A stretch of DNA of 64,000 nucleotides from assembly GCA_024508915.1 (NCBI GenBank), contig JANINR010000014.1, positions 1-64,000 on the forward strand, in the 5' to 3' direction. The position numbers and the translations under genes were made by a program. Each line of letters starts with the position of its first letter. Positions within the stretch are counted from its first letter, which is position 1. Under the pieces are notes generated by a model, which had not been told where the DNA came from, ran no database searches, and saw only the letters and a program-made list of their open reading frames with translations. This stretch comes from Lysobacteraceae bacterium. Its GTDB lineage: Bacteria; Pseudomonadota; Gammaproteobacteria; Xanthomonadales; Xanthomonadaceae. Of the stretch, positions 8,563 to 17,304 are shown in pieces.

Positions 8563-9624
8563 ATGAACGCATTCTCCAACTTCGGGCAGCTCAGCACCCT
8601 GAGCGGCGACGCGCAGATGAAGGCGCTGGCCCAGGCCGTCAACATGGAGCTCGGCCTGGTCAACGACTACATCGCCGTGCAGGGTGGCAAGTCCGCCGGC
8701 GTCGGCGTGCTGCTGCCCAGCGGCAAGCAGCGCGAGTCGAACGTCACCGTCGATTCGGTCAAGGCCTACCTCGGCCGCAAGTACGTGACGCCCAGCGACA
8801 CGCCGGAGCTGGCGGCCGGTGCTGCGCGGGTGCAGTCCTACTTCCACACGAACATGCCCGAGATCGACCTGGGCTGGACGAACCTGTTCACTTACATCGA
8901 CATGCGCAACAGCGTGCAGTCGAGCTTCGACATCCTCGACACCAGCGCCGGCGTCAGCTTCGAGCAGAAGGCGCCGGGCGAAGAGGTGAAGATCCGTCGC
9001 GGCATCAGCGAGGCGAAGACCACGGTCCCGTACGTGACCTACGCCGACGGCATCGGCATCCTCGACGACTGGCTGCGCTTCCAGAACTACTGGAGCATCG
9101 AGCAGGCGGTCACCGAGTTCCGCGCCAAGGCATGGGACAAGCAGGCCGAGATCCACTATGGGCTGCTGACCGCGCAGAGCACCGCGATCGACGTGGCGTT
9201 CGACACCGACGACACCAAGACCTTCAACAAGGCGGCCGGCGCGCTGTTCCGTGCCGTGCGCAGCAGCGGCTACGCCGTGGGCCAGAACGCCGGCCTGTGG
9301 ATCGTGACCAGCCCGGAGCAGGTCGGCCGGGTGCTGAAGATGCTGGAGGCCACCAAGGGCAGCCTGGTCGTCGGCTACAACGCCAACGCGCAGCCGATCG
9401 CCTACAACGTCGCCGGCATCATCAGCACCACCTACGTGAGCGCCGCCGACACCGGCTACTACCTGGTGCTGCCGGGCCGCAAGATGCAGCGCGCCAACTG
9501 GATGGACCTGTCCATCGAGTCGAACCGCGACATCTACAAGCGCGCGCAGGACTGGGTCGGCACGATGCAGTTCAACGCCGCGATCGGCGACACGGCGCAG
9601 GTGCGTCGCGTGAAGTTCGCCTGA
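8563..9624 (+). CDS. Major capsid protein
   Basis: Protein of 353 residues lying after the decoration gene and before the connector genes, the fixed position of the major head subunit. Composition and length fit an HK97-fold capsid protein. Recognisable parts are a helical N-terminal arm, the central WTNLFTYIDMRNSVQ segment, a W/Y-rich domain around DDWLRFQNYWSIEQAV, and a C-terminal beta-rich ending. A strong hairpin follows at 9657. Confidence 0.85.
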   Translation: MNAFSNFGQLSTLSGDAQMKALAQAVNMELGLVNDYIAVQGGKSAGVGVLLPSGKQRESNVTVDSVKAYLGRKYVTPSDTPELAAGAARVQSYFHTNMPEIDLGWTNLFTYIDMRNSVQSSFDILDTSAGVSFEQKAPGEEVKIRRGISEAKTTVPYVTYADGIGILDDWLRFQNYWSIEQAVTEFRAKAWDKQAEIHYGLLTAQSTAIDVAFDTDDTKTFNKAAGALFRAVRSSGYAVGQNAGLWIVTSPEQVGRVLKMLEATKGSLVVGYNANAQPIAYNVAGIISTTYVSAADTGYYLVLPGRKMQRANWMDLSIESNRDIYKRAQDWVGTMQFNAAIGDTAQVRRVKFA

Positions 9625-9656
9625 TCGTCGAACGTGGGCTGACAACGGGGAGACTC

Positions 9657-9689
9657 CGAAGCGCCCCGGCACCCGTCCGGGGCGCTTCG
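9657..9689 (+). terminator. Strong stem-loop after capsid gene
   Basis: Thirteen perfectly paired bases (CGAAGCGCCCCGG at 9657-9669 with its complement at 9677-9689) enclose a 7-base loop. There is no U-tract, so it is not a classic intrinsic terminator. It could partly terminate transcription or protect the capsid mRNA 3' end, giving more capsid than connector protein. Confidence 0.5.
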
Positions 9690-9697
9690 TCTAAGAC

Positions 9698-10141
9698 ATG
9701 GGCAAGGCCGCAGCACAAGACCTGATCGACGCCGGCTTCCGCGCGGAGCAGTACGGCACGCCGGCCGATTTCAGCGCCTACGTCACCGCCATCCTGGTCG
9801 ACGCCAGCACGTGGGCCAGCGCTGCCGTGGGCACCACGACCTACGCGAACGCCGCGGGCCTGTCGCTGCTGAACCTCAAGCGCGCCGAGATCGCGTTCGC
9901 CAAGGCCGAGTTGTGGCGCCGGCGTGCCGCCTTCATCGACGCGAATGCCGAGTCCGCGCTGGAGACGGCGAACCTCGCCTACCTCAACCGACGCGAGTAC
10001 CTCGCGCAGGCCACCGCGGCGGACGACGAGGCGCAGCGCTACATCGACCTGGTCCTCTCCGGCGGCGACGCGCTGGCCACGGTCGGCGGCATCGCCATGG
10101 GCTACGCCGAGACCGGCCCGTTCCCGGTGACGCCGCAATGA
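9698..10141 (+). CDS. Head-tail connector protein candidate
   Basis: Protein of 147 residues beginning shortly after the capsid hairpin. It is alpha-helical, with a hydrophobic ILVDASTWASAAVG segment and RAEIAFAKAELWRRRAAF. Head-completion (gp6/gp15-like) connectors of siphoviruses occupy this position and have this size. No diagnostic motif was recognised. Its ATGA overlap with the next gene indicates coupling. Confidence 0.6.
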   Translation: MGKAAAQDLIDAGFRAEQYGTPADFSAYVTAILVDASTWASAAVGTTTYANAAGLSLLNLKRAEIAFAKAELWRRRAAFIDANAESALETANLAYLNRREYLAQATAADDEAQRYIDLVLSGGDALATVGGIAMGYAETGPFPVTPQ

Positions 10142-10530
10142 TCGGCGTCCAGCACAATGTCGGCCAGCTGTCGCCGCAGCTGCGGCGTCGCGCGGCGGCC
10201 ATGCCCGCCGCGTTGCGCGCCGGCCTGCGGCGCATCGGCGACAAGGTCGAGCGCGGGATGAACCGCAACCTCAGCGGCGGCGGCGCGCCCGGCAGCTACC
10301 CGGTGCCGCGGCGCACGGGCCACCTGGCGCGCAGCGGGGGCAACCGCGTCGGCGACCGTGAGGTAGTCGTGTTCAACAGCGCCCTGTACGCCGGCGCCAT
10401 CCATGAAGGCTTCCACCCCTACGGCAACCCGAACGCGCCGCGCTACCCGGGCCGTCCGTTCCTCGCCGATGCCGCTGCCGCGGCCGACCCCGTGGCCGAG
10501 ATCGCCGACCAGCTGGAGCGTCTGCCGTGA
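10138..10530 (+). CDS. HK97 gp10-like tail completion protein
   Basis: Protein of 130 residues. The basic N-terminal half (RAGLRRIGDKVERGMNRNL) is followed by PRRTGHLARS, then YAGAIHEGFHPYGNPNAPRY and PGRPFLADA. This is the typical order in HK97 gp10 / minor tail completion proteins, which lie at the head-tail joint. The start ATG overlaps the previous stop, and its own stop overlaps the GTG of the next gene. Confidence 0.75.
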   Translation: MIGVQHNVGQLSPQLRRRAAAMPAALRAGLRRIGDKVERGMNRNLSGGGAPGSYPVPRRTGHLARSGGNRVGDREVVVFNSALYAGAIHEGFHPYGNPNAPRYPGRPFLADAAAAADPVAEIADQLERLP

Positions 10531-11000
10531 GCGAGCAGCCGTTCCAGGGGCTGAAGGCGGAGCTCGCCGTGCTGCTGGTGGGCGAAGCCGACTTCGTCGC
10601 GGAGCTGGCCGCGCTCGGCCTGCAGCGCAACGGCGAGCTCACGGCGCCGACGAAGGTGCTGAAGGGCTTCCGCCCGCTGGCCTCGCTCGGCCAGGAGAAC
10701 TACCCCTGCTGGGTGCTGGAAAGCGGCGACGACCAGCTCACCGAGGAAGCCATCGGTAGCCAGCGCCAGATCTACGAGAGCGAGATCCTGCTCTCGCTGG
10801 TCTGGCACCAGCAGGATCGTGACACCGCCGTCGACCAGCGCGACGCGTTGCTGCCCGCGCTGGTGCGCCTGCTGCTCCGCAACCCGGTGCTGTCGAGCTG
10901 CGGCATGCGCGTCGACGCGCGCGGCAACGACCGCAACGCCAACCATCCCACCCACGTGGCCACGTTCCGCCTGCTGGCGGACGTGACCATCGATCGATGA
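10527..11000 (+). CDS. Tail terminator-like protein
   Basis: Protein of 157 residues starting at GTG 10527. Its size and its position between the gp10-like gene and the tail tube gene match the tail terminator (lambda U-like), a ring that caps the tail tube. The C-terminal SSCGMRVDARGNDRNANHPTHVATFRLLADVTI is beta-rich, as expected. The assignment rests on synteny rather than on a motif. Confidence 0.6.
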   Translation: MSEQPFQGLKAELAVLLVGEADFVAELAALGLQRNGELTAPTKVLKGFRPLASLGQENYPCWVLESGDDQLTEEAIGSQRQIYESEILLSLVWHQQDRDTAVDQRDALLPALVRLLLRNPVLSSCGMRVDARGNDRNANHPTHVATFRLLADVTIDR

Positions 11001-11302
11001 GGCCCGCCATGAAGCCGACCCCCGTTCCCCGTGAAACATCCGCCGCCGGCGACGGCCTGATCGGCGTCGTGCTGCCGAAGGAGAAGGCGCCCGGCATCGT
11101 GGCCGTCGGCTCCATGAAGCCCGGCCAGGTCTACCGCGTGGCACCCGCGGAGGCGCTGCGCCTGACGACGGCCAAGCGCTTCGACTACGAGACCGACGAG
11201 GACCGCAAGCGCGTGATCGCCTACGAAGCCTCGCTCGCGCCGCCGCCTGCCGCCGAACCTGCTGCCGCGCCTGCGGCCGCCACCGACACCACCGAGGACT
11301 GA
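10997..11302 (+). CDS. Small hypothetical tail-region protein
   Basis: Protein of 101 residues, overlapping the previous gene by ATGA. The central part (GQVYRVAPAEALRLTTAKRF) looks like a small folded domain, and the end is an Ala/Pro-rich tail. A second in-frame ATG lies at 11009. The function is unknown. It directly precedes the tail tube gene (3-base gap), so a structural or assembly role is likely. Confidence 0.65.
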   Translation: MRPAMKPTPVPRETSAAGDGLIGVVLPKEKAPGIVAVGSMKPGQVYRVAPAEALRLTTAKRFDYETDEDRKRVIAYEASLAPPPAAEPAAAPAAATDTTED

Positions 11303-11305
11303 GCC

Positions 11306-12298
11306 ATGGGCAACGCGACCGGCGCACTCACCAAGATCGCGGCTTTCACCGAGACGGCGTTCAACACCACGCCCGGCTCGCCGGACGGCCGCCTGCTCGC
11401 CGTGCAGTCCTTCGGCCTGAAGGCCGCGGAGGATCGCAGCACGGACCCCACGCTCAGCGGCTACCGCGGCCAGGCGCGCACCACCGCCGATCGTCGCAAC
11501 GTCGCCGGCGCCATCCAGGTCTCCGTCGCCCCCGAGGACATCGGGTTCTGGCTGACGCACCTGATCGGCAAGCCGACCGTCACCGGCACCGGCCCATACA
11601 CCCACTCCTTCGCGGTCGACCCGACCGGCGCGGGCGCGTTGCCCGCTGGCGCGCTGTTCGAAACCGACTTCGGCGCCGGCATCTCCACGCCCGGCCGGTA
11701 CGTGCGCTACAGCGGCTGCCGCCTCAACCAGGCGACGCTGCAGGTGCCGTCCAGCGGTCATCCCACGCTGAGCATGGACTGGCTCGGGGCCAACTTCGAT
11801 GCCGACGAAAGCAGCGCGCTGGACAGCACCCTCACCGACACCGGCCACAAGGCCTGGAACGCGAAGCAGGTCGCGCTGGAGCTGGACGACGGCGCCACGT
11901 CCGTGTGCTTCGAGTCCTTCAGCATGGTGTTCGGCAACGACCTCGACGCCGACCGCTACTGCGTCGGCAATGGCGGTGTCCGCCACGACCTGCCCGAGGG
12001 CCAGTTCATCGCGACGGGGCAGGGCACCATCTACTTCGACACCGCGGCGCTGATGAACAAGGCGCTCAACGACACCGACGCCAAGATCAAGGTGACGCTG
12101 TCGCGCGGCGATGGCCTCGGCTCCGCCGGCAACGAGTCGCTGGTGATCACCATCCCGCTCGCGGTGTTCGCGGCCAACACGCCGTCGATCGACGGGCCCA
12201 AGGGCCTGAAGCTCGACGCGAACTGGACGGCCCACCGCAGCACCGGCGAGATCGGCATCACCGCCGTGCTGAAGAACGCCCTGGCCGCGGTCTACTGA
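11306..12298 (+). CDS. Major tail (tube) protein
   Basis: Protein of 330 residues, beta-rich, with the common opening MGNATGALTKIAAFTETAFN. It is followed at once by the frameshift-bearing tail chaperone and the tape measure, which fixes its role. At 330 residues it is longer than many tube proteins, suggesting an extra surface (Ig-like) domain in the C-terminal third (about residues 240-330). Confidence 0.8.
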   Translation: MGNATGALTKIAAFTETAFNTTPGSPDGRLLAVQSFGLKAAEDRSTDPTLSGYRGQARTTADRRNVAGAIQVSVAPEDIGFWLTHLIGKPTVTGTGPYTHSFAVDPTGAGALPAGALFETDFGAGISTPGRYVRYSGCRLNQATLQVPSSGHPTLSMDWLGANFDADESSALDSTLTDTGHKAWNAKQVALELDDGATSVCFESFSMVFGNDLDADRYCVGNGGVRHDLPEGQFIATGQGTIYFDTAALMNKALNDTDAKIKVTLSRGDGLGSAGNESLVITIPLAVFAANTPSIDGPKGLKLDANWTAHRSTGEIGITAVLKNALAAVY

Positions 12299-12308
12299 GG
12301 AGCTGCCC

Positions 12309-12773
12309 ATGTTCCGATTTGCCGACAAGGGCAAGGTGTTCTGGCCCGTGGAATTGCGCCAGTCCAACGAGGCGGGCGACGCGGTCGAAGAGGTGACGGT
12401 CCACTTTGCCTACACCTTGCTGCCGCGCACGGAGCTGCGCGCGCGCGAGAAGCGCGGCGTCGTTGCGGCGGTCAACCGCCTGGTCGAGATGGAGGGGCCG
12501 CGTACCCCGGACGACCTGATCGCGGCGTTCGATGCCACGGTCCAGCGCGAGGATGGCGACGTCGAGTTCCTGCTCGATCACATCAGCGACTGGCGCGGAA
12601 TCGCCGACGAGGATGAGGCGATCGAGTTCAGCCGCGAGCGGCTCGAGGCGCTGCTGCAGTTCGATGTTTACTTCAAGCCCGTCATGGCCGGGCTGCTCGC
12701 AGCCAGCCGGAGCGGCCCCGCAAAAAACTCACAGCCTGGGTCCGGTGGTACGCCGGCGCCGGCCCAGGCCTGA
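12309..12773 (+). CDS. Tail assembly chaperone G-like (short product)
   Basis: Protein of 154 residues encoded between tube and tape measure, where lambda has gpG. It is acidic and helical with a C-terminal Gly/Pro/Ala tail. Near its end the zero frame reads GCA AAA AAC, placing A AAA AAC (12722-12728) in the correct phase for a programmed -1 frameshift. Most ribosomes would end at 12773; a fraction would make the longer GT-type product. The chaperone binds the tape measure protein during tail assembly. Confidence 0.8.
   Translation: MFRFADKGKVFWPVELRQSNEAGDAVEEVTVHFAYTLLPRTELRAREKRGVVAAVNRLVEMEGPRTPDDLIAAFDATVQREDGDVEFLLDHISDWRGIADEDEAIEFSRERLEALLQFDVYFKPVMAGLLAASRSGPAKNSQPGSGGTPAPAQA
12722..12728 (+). 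other. Programmed -1 frameshift slippery heptamer
   Basis: A AAA AAC is in phase X XXY YYZ relative to the G-like frame. The -1 frame is open from before this point to 13144, just past the tape measure start, as in lambda G/GT. It lies about 16 codons before the zero-frame stop. Confidence 0.75.
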
Positions 12774-13144
12774 GTGGGGAACGGCTGTGGGACATCGAGG
12801 GCCGCTTCCCGGACCTCACGTCGGCCTATTGCGGCTGCGACAGCGGCACCTGCGACGGTACCCGGTGCGACACCATCCGGCCGCGCCTGCTGCCAGAGAA
12901 CGCGGCGGTCGTGACCGCATGGGTGGAGCACGCGCAGACACAGTGGCGAACCTCGGCGACAGGGCTTCGCACCGGCCTGGCGTACGGCTCCGTCCTGGCG
13001 AGCCTGCGGCACGCGTACCCCCGCAAGCCCGCGCGCAGGCGGCGCCTGTACGCCGGCATCCAGGTGATCGAGGCAGCGATGCTGGGGGCGCAGCGCGAGT
13101 GGGTGTCGTCGCGCATGGGGGAGCGGACTGATGGGCGCGGCTAA
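12728..13144 (+). CDS. GT-like tail chaperone extension (made by -1 frameshift)
   Basis: This frame is open from the slippery site and encodes about 138 residues. It begins LTAWVRWYAGAGPGLSGERL and contains a Cys cluster (CGCDSGTCDG). The C-terminal part is helical and basic (PRKPARRRR). No convincing start codon with a ribosome-binding site is visible at its beginning, which supports expression by frameshifting from the G-like gene. It overlaps the tape measure start (13131) by 14 bases. In lambda the T part of GT recruits the tube protein to the tape measure. Confidence 0.7.
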   Translation, partial: LTAWVRWYAGAGPGLSGERLWDIEGRFPDLTSAYCGCDSGTCDGTRCDTIRPRLLPENAAVVTAWVEHAQTQWRTSATGLRTGLAYGSVLASLRHAYPRKPARRRRLYAGIQVIEAAMLGAQREWVSSRMGERTDGRG

Positions 13145-15734
13145 GTCCTCCACGCTGCAGGTCAAGTTCATCGTCGACGGCGACGGCAAGGTCGTCGCTG
13201 CCTTCAACGGCATGGAGTCCGGTGCCGACAAGAGCAGCAAGGCGATCGACAACCTGAGCAAGGAGCTGCTCACCCTCAACGAACGCCTCGACAAGAATGC
13301 CGCGAAGAGCAACCAGCTTGGGCGCGATCGCGCCGTGCTGGATGCCGCCCTCAAGAACGGGCTGATCACGCAGGAGCAGCACAACCGCCTGCTGCGGCAG
13401 TCCGTGGATCGATACAGCGAGGTCGCGGCGAAGGCGAGGATCGCTGGCGCGGTGATCGGCACGGTGTTCGTGGCCGGGCTGACGGCCGTCTTCCGCGCCA
13501 CCGCCGACGCGGAAAAGGTGCAGGCGCAGCTCGAGGCGCGCATCCGCAGCACCCGCGGCGCGGCCGGGCTCAGCGTCAAAGAGCTCAACGACATGGCCGC
13601 TGCGCTGCAGCAGGTCACCACGTTCGACGACGAGTCGATCGGCGAAGCCCAGGCGCTGCTGCTAACCTTCACGAAGATCGGCCACGACGTGTTCCCGCGC
13701 GCGACCACGGCCGTGCTGGACACCGCCACCGCGATGGGGACGGACCTCAAGTCCGCGGCGATCCAGGTCGGCAAGGCGCTGAACGACCCGATCCTCGGCG
13801 TCGCCGCGCTGACGCGCGTCGGCGTGCAGTTCAACGAACAGCAGAAGGCGCTGATCAAGACCCTGGTCGAGAGCGGCCACGTCCAGCAGGCGCAGGGCAT
13901 CATCCTCACCGAGCTCGAGACGCAGATGGGCGGCGCCGCAACGGCGGCGCGCGACACGCTCGGCGGGGCGCTGGAGGGGCTGAAGAACGATTTCGAGAAC
14001 CTGCTGGAGGGCGACAGCGGGAGCGCTGGCGTGCGCGGCGTCACCGAATCGATTCGGGAGATGTCGGCCACGCTCAACGATCCCGCGGTCAAGCAGGGGT
14101 TCGCGACGATCACCGAGGGCATCCTCGACGTCTCGACGGAGATCCTGAAGGGCATCGGCCTGCTGGGCCAGTACATCGGCAAGTACAACGAAATTGCCGA
14201 CATCGGCAGCGGCGCGATCCCGCTCCGACAGGCGTCCGACGCGGGGCTGCAGAACCGCCTCAATGCGGTCGGCCGCACCCTGTCCAACCTGCAGCGCGGC
14301 AGCGTCCTCGGCAACATGGAGGCGCTGTATGGCCAGGACAGCGCGCTCACCGCGTCGGATCTGCTGCGCACCTCGGGCAGCGTCCAGGAGCGGCTGAAGG
14401 CGGAGCGCACGCGGATCATCCGCGAGATGACGAACCGCAACCGCGCCGCCGCCGGCATGCAGCCGCTGGGCGTGCCGGCCGCGCTTGATCTCGGCGCCGC
14501 CATCTCCGGGCTCGGCAAGCCCTTCAGCATGGTCGGGCCGGCGCCTTTCCGTCTCACCGATTTCAGCGCACCCACGCCGGACGACCCTGACAAGGCGAAG
14601 GCCGCGGCAGCCAAGGCATTGGCCGCCGCGCAGAAGGCTGCGGCCGCGGCGGCCAGGGAGCGGGCCAAGGCAGAGCGCGAGCTGCGCGAAGAAGTCGAGA
14701 AGGTGGTGGCGGCGCACGATCAGTTCACCACGAGCGCAGAGGATCTGCGGGCGGAGCTGGAGGGCCCGCTGGCGCAAGCGCAGCTGGCGTACAACCGGCA
14801 GCTCGCGGAGTTCCGCGACCTGGCCAAGCGCGGCGAGATCAGCGCCACCGACTTGGCCGCCGCGGAGCGCGATCTTGCCGAGCAACACGAGCGCGAGGCA
14901 GATGCCATCCGCAAGCGCCTCGACCCGGCGGCGGATCTGATCAAGCAGCTGGACGATGAATTGCGGCTGCGCACCCTGAACAACGCCGAGGCGCGCGCCG
15001 CGATCGACCTCGCCAACCTCTCCGTGCCGGCGACCAAGGCCGAGGCAGCGGCCATCGTGGACCGTTACCGCGCGCTCCAGGCGCAGGCGGAAACCGCCGA
15101 TGCGATGGACGCGTTCCGCGACTCTTCGAAGCATGCGTGGCTGGAGTTCGCCACCGGCGCCAAGAGCGCCGGCGATGCCGCCAAGGATTTCTTCAACGAC
15201 CTCGCCGGCGAGCTGCTGCGGCTGTTTACCGATCGCGCATGGGAGCAGCTGTTCGGTTCCCAGGGGAGCGTCAATGGCGGCAGCGCCGGCGGCGGTCTGG
15301 CGTCACTCGCCGGCCTGATCTTCGGCGGGCGGGGCAGCAGCAATGCTGGACTCACCGAGGAGCAGATGTACGCCAAGAGTGTATCGGCCGGCGGCCTCAC
15401 CGGCGGCGGTTCTGGCGGCGGGTTCTGGAGCACGCTCGCGGGGTTCTTCGGCGCCATCTTCGGCGGCAACCGCGCCGCCGGCGGCGAGACGCTGGCGCGG
15501 CACTTCTACCGCGTCAACGAGCAGCAGCCCGAACTGCTGGAGTACGACGGCCAGACCCTGCTGATGATGGGCAGCCGTGGCGGCCGCGTGCGCCCGATGC
15601 AGCCGGCGATGGCGGGCGGCAACACCTACAACATCAGCGTCGGCGTCGAGGGCCGCGTCGACCGGCGCACGCGATCGCAGATCGCGGCCGAGATCGAGCA
15701 GCAGTCGCGCCGCGCTCGGGGGCGTAACGGATGA
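13131..15734 (+). CDS. Tail tape measure protein
   Basis: Protein of 867 residues that sets tail length and is probably ejected ahead of DNA. It has an N-terminal coiled-coil region (about 20-100) and a hydrophobic segment (AGAVIGTVFVAGLTAVF, about 106-122). A conserved tape-measure core (about 130-330) follows. A long Ala/Glu/Lys coiled coil lies at about 490-560 and a Gly/Ser-rich stretch at about 705-785. The last 50 residues (NTYNISVGVEGRVDRRTRSQ) are typical of lambda H-like proteins. Its stop overlaps the next start (ATGA). Confidence 0.9.
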   Translation: MGAAKSSTLQVKFIVDGDGKVVAAFNGMESGADKSSKAIDNLSKELLTLNERLDKNAAKSNQLGRDRAVLDAALKNGLITQEQHNRLLRQSVDRYSEVAAKARIAGAVIGTVFVAGLTAVFRATADAEKVQAQLEARIRSTRGAAGLSVKELNDMAAALQQVTTFDDESIGEAQALLLTFTKIGHDVFPRATTAVLDTATAMGTDLKSAAIQVGKALNDPILGVAALTRVGVQFNEQQKALIKTLVESGHVQQAQGIILTELETQMGGAATAARDTLGGALEGLKNDFENLLEGDSGSAGVRGVTESIREMSATLNDPAVKQGFATITEGILDVSTEILKGIGLLGQYIGKYNEIADIGSGAIPLRQASDAGLQNRLNAVGRTLSNLQRGSVLGNMEALYGQDSALTASDLLRTSGSVQERLKAERTRIIREMTNRNRAAAGMQPLGVPAALDLGAAISGLGKPFSMVGPAPFRLTDFSAPTPDDPDKAKAAAAKALAAAQKAAAAAARERAKAERELREEVEKVVAAHDQFTTSAEDLRAELEGPLAQAQLAYNRQLAEFRDLAKRGEISATDLAAAERDLAEQHEREADAIRKRLDPAADLIKQLDDELRLRTLNNAEARAAIDLANLSVPATKAEAAAIVDRYRALQAQAETADAMDAFRDSSKHAWLEFATGAKSAGDAAKDFFNDLAGELLRLFTDRAWEQLFGSQGSVNGGSAGGGLASLAGLIFGGRGSSNAGLTEEQMYAKSVSAGGLTGGGSGGGFWSTLAGFFGAIFGGNRAAGGETLARHFYRVNEQQPELLEYDGQTLLMMGSRGGRVRPMQPAMAGGNTYNISVGVEGRVDRRTRSQIAAEIEQQSRRARGRNG

Positions 15735-16327
15735 GCACCGACTTCATCGACTGGCGCCTCAGCGACAAGGTGTCCTACGGCTTCGCCGGCGGGCCGCGCT
15801 GGAGCACGCGGTCGACGCCGATGCGCAACGGCCACGACCGCCGCAACGGCGAGTGGACGATGCCGCTGCACGAGTACCAGGCCGACTACACGCTGCTGAA
15901 GGAAGAGCTGCAGGACGAGCTGCTGCACGCGCTGTGGGTGGCGCGCGGCAAGCTGCGCGCCTTCCGGTTCAAGGACTGGAACGACTACCAGGTGAGCCAG
16001 GCGGAGGGGGCGCTGGCCGCGCCGGCGACGAACATCACGCCGATCCAGCTCACGAAAACGTACACCATGGGGCCCGAGTCCGATACCCGGTGGATCACGC
16101 TGCCGCTCTCGGTGCTGATGTTCGCCGATGGCGACCCGTTCGCGGGTTTCACCGTCGATCCGCTGACCGGGATCGCGACGCCGACCACCACGTGGCCGGC
16201 CGCGGCCCTCGCCTGGTCCGGCGAGTTCGACGTGCGCACGCACTTCGCCGAGGACTACACCGCGCTGTCGCGCTCCCGGGTCAAGCAGTCCAGCGCTTCC
16301 GTGCGGATCGAAGAGGTCCGCGCATGA
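15731..16327 (+). CDS. Distal tail protein, DUF2460 type
   Basis: Protein of 198 residues. The opening FIDWRLSDKVSYGFAGGPRW, the RRNGEW motif and ALWVARGKLRAFRFKDWNDY match DUF2460 (TIGR02217), a tail-tip component conserved in siphoviruses and gene transfer agents. It forms an overlapping block with the following DUF2163 and NlpC/P60 genes. Confidence 0.85.
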   Translation: MSTDFIDWRLSDKVSYGFAGGPRWSTRSTPMRNGHDRRNGEWTMPLHEYQADYTLLKEELQDELLHALWVARGKLRAFRFKDWNDYQVSQAEGALAAPATNITPIQLTKTYTMGPESDTRWITLPLSVLMFADGDPFAGFTVDPLTGIATPTTTWPAAALAWSGEFDVRTHFAEDYTALSRSRVKQSSASVRIEEVRA

Positions 16328-17304
16328 AGACGATCGACGCCGTTCTGCTGGCCCACAAGGCGCAGCCTGCGACGACCCTGTGCGACCTGCTGCTGGTGGG
16401 CCCGCTGGCGGACGGCAGCTATCGCGGCTTTGCCGGCCTCGATCGCGACGTCGCCTTCGCGCCGGCCGGCAGCATCGGCACGATCACCTTCCGGGCCCGT
16501 ACCGGCCTGGAGATGAGCGCGCTGCAGTCGGCGGCCGACCTGTCTGTCGACAACGCCGAGGCGCAGACGCTGGTGCCGGTGGCGGGCTACGAGATCGAGG
16601 GCTTCACGCAGGCGCAGATCGACAGCGGCGCCCTCGACAAGGTCCGGTGCCTGGTGTTGCAGGTCAACTACGAAGACCTGACCGCCGGCCGCTGCGAGAT
16701 TGTGGGCGGCGGCACCATCGGCGAGGTCCGCACCAAGTTCGGGCAGCGCACCATCCTCGAGATCCGCAGCCTGTCCCAGCAGCTGAAGCAGATGCTGGGA
16801 GCGGTGGACTCGCTGCTGTGCCGCGCCCGTTTCGGCAGCCAGCCGATCGGCACACCCGGCGCGCGGATCGTGGAGCGCTTCCCGTGCGGCTACGACGCCG
16901 AGGCGGAGTGGGTGAGCGGCACGATCACCGCCCTCGGCGCCGAGGCGGACCGGCAGTTCACGGACTCGGCGCTCGCCCAGGCGGCGGACTACTTTGCCCC
17001 GGGCATGGTCGAGATCCTCGACGGCGACAACGCAGGCCAGCAGATCGAGGTCGAGGCGTTTGGCGCCGGCGGCGCAGTCACGCTGAAGTTCCCGGCCGCG
17101 GCGCTGCTGGCCAACGGCGTGGCCTACCGCATCCGCCGCCAGTGCTCGAAGCGCTGGACCGGCCACAACAGCTGCGAGACCTTCCACGGGGCGGAGAAGC
17201 CGAACCACTTCCGCGGCGAGCCGCACATCCCGGTGGGCGATTCCGGCCAGCTGAACTCCCCTGGCGCTGCGCTCTCGCGTGGCGTCGGAGGCACCGGCGA
17301 ATGA
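16324..17304 (+). CDS. Tail tip protein, DUF2163 / BR0599 type
   Basis: Protein of 326 residues. The centre (SADLSVDNAEAQTLV, GAVDSLLCRARFG) and the end (RQCSKRWTGHNSCETF then NHFRGEPHIPV) are characteristic of the DUF2163/BR0599 family. In the gene-transfer-agent tail this family lines the hub and has an iron-sulfur-like cysteine site: the C-terminal cysteines (RRQC, SC) are present here. The start overlaps the previous stop; its own stop overlaps the peptidase start. Confidence 0.85.
   Translation: MKTIDAVLLAHKAQPATTLCDLLLVGPLADGSYRGFAGLDRDVAFAPAGSIGTITFRARTGLEMSALQSAADLSVDNAEAQTLVPVAGYEIEGFTQAQIDSGALDKVRCLVLQVNYEDLTAGRCEIVGGGTIGEVRTKFGQRTILEIRSLSQQLKQMLGAVDSLLCRARFGSQPIGTPGARIVERFPCGYDAEAEWVSGTITALGAEADRQFTDSALAQAADYFAPGMVEILDGDNAGQQIEVEAFGAGGAVTLKFPAAALLANGVAYRIRRQCSKRWTGHNSCETFHGAEKPNHFRGEPHIPVGDSGQLNSPGAALSRGVGGTGE

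Noticed and set aside
9657-9689. Classic rho-independent terminator after the capsid gene
   Set aside because: The stem is strong, but no U-tract follows and essential tail genes lie downstream, so complete termination is unlikely.
12668-14668. A 666-residue minus-strand open frame opposite the tape measure gene
   Set aside because: Serine/arginine-rich antisense reading with no domain; the tape measure on the + strand fits position, length and motifs.
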